Shown here piece after piece: positions 22,712 through 23,065 of a DNA stretch of 23,065 bases (its first letter is position 1; every line of letters starts with the position of its first letter). Under the pieces are notes generated by a model. It was not told the DNA's origin, did no database searches, and saw only the letters and a list, made by a program, of their open reading frames with translations. The stretch comes from a virus: the IMG/VR virus record IMGVR_UViG_3300045996_000816, positions 1 through 23,065 of that record; one strand, given 5' to 3'. Made by a program: the position numbers and the translations under genes.

Positions 22712-23065
22712 CGAGAACAGCCAACAGCAACTATGGCGGCGACTGGTCGTACGCCACGGCAGATGGCGATGCCTTCGACCGGACGGACATAGCGAAGCTC
22801 GGCCAGGACTTCGATGAGCACACCCACGCCTCAGGCAAGGGCCTGCAGATTCCCACGGGCGGCATTGCCGATGCGGCGGTGACCTCGGACAAGGTGAGCC
22901 TGACTTCGGCTTTTGCCCAGTTATCCGGCGACGTGACGATGGTCAACGCCAACACGTTTTACGGCGGCCCCGAAGTCTCGCTTACCGCGGGCACTTGGCT
23001 CGTGTGGGCGTCGCTCTTCCTTCTTGAGACGAACACCGCCACAGCCGTGTTCTCCGCTCGCATCG
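22708..23065 (+). CDS. Tail fibre protein, N-terminal part (runs off window)
   Basis: A GTG start overlaps the previous stop (GTGA). The frame is open to the right edge (119 codons seen). The N-terminus (RTANSNYGGDWSYATADGDAF) leads into FDEHTHASGKGLQIPTGG and IADAAVTSDKV, a motif found in many phage fibres: a His-containing turn, an I-P-x-G-G loop, then a helical IADAAVTSxK segment. Next comes a beta region, WLVWASLFLLETNTATAVFSARI. It probably binds the host receptor. C-terminus not seen. Confidence 0.75.
   Translation, partial: MTRTANSNYGGDWSYATADGDAFDRTDIAKLGQDFDEHTHASGKGLQIPTGGIADAAVTSDKVSLTSAFAQLSGDVTMVNANTFYGGPEVSLTAGTWLVWASLFLLETNTATAVFSARI

Overview
The window is the packaging and virion-assembly half of a tailed phage or prophage (Caudoviricetes). 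The DNA is GC-rich by eye and densely coded. Almost everything reads rightward with small gaps or stop/start overlaps, clear Shine-Dalgarno sites and frequent GTG or TTG starts. No bacterial housekeeping gene, tRNA, rRNA, CRISPR array, integrase or insertion sequence is visible. Terminase, portal, scaffold and capsid are followed directly by a large beta-propeller tail protein and fibre genes. No tape measure, tail tube or sheath gene lies in the window, which suggests a short-tailed (podovirus-like) virion. The host is a high-GC bacterium that I cannot name from sequence alone.

Layout. 1-122: a rho-independent terminator for a rightward gene outside the window, then two short hairpins. 123-569 (minus): a small cysteine-motif protein with its own sigma70-type promoter; a near-perfect 17-bp palindrome lies in the promoter spacer. 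570-899: a control region with this promoter/operator and a second inverted repeat. 900-5595: packaging module with small terminase, a Tat-signal zinc-motif protein, a 65-aa protein, large terminase and portal. 5582-8034: a 104-aa protein and two low-complexity Pro/Gly/Gln-rich proteins. 8054-12445: a 1463-aa polyvalent-type protein with an ADP-ribosyltransferase-like domain and an LPD38-like C-terminal half. 12442-12654 (minus): a two-helix membrane protein. 12676-14408: scaffold and major capsid protein, followed by a hairpin. 14479-16508: a 136-aa protein, a C2H2 zinc-finger protein and a coupled GT-A glycosyltransferase. 16542-17482: a lectin-like beta protein and a 44-aa peptide ending in a strong terminator. 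17550-23065: virion surface, connector, propeller, Ig-like and fibre genes; the last runs off the right edge.

How it works together: TerS and TerL thread DNA through the portal into a shell built by scaffold and capsid protein. The Pro/Gln-rich proteins and the 1463-aa protein occupy the internal or ejected protein position beside the portal. The ART-like domain could therefore be delivered into the cell with the DNA and modify a host target early in infection. The later genes build the neck, nozzle and receptor-binding fibres. The glycosyltransferase may decorate virion or host surfaces. The most interesting parts are the ART-bearing polyvalent protein, the palindrome-controlled divergent region at 570-900, the Tat-signal zinc protein in the packaging module and the antisense membrane protein.
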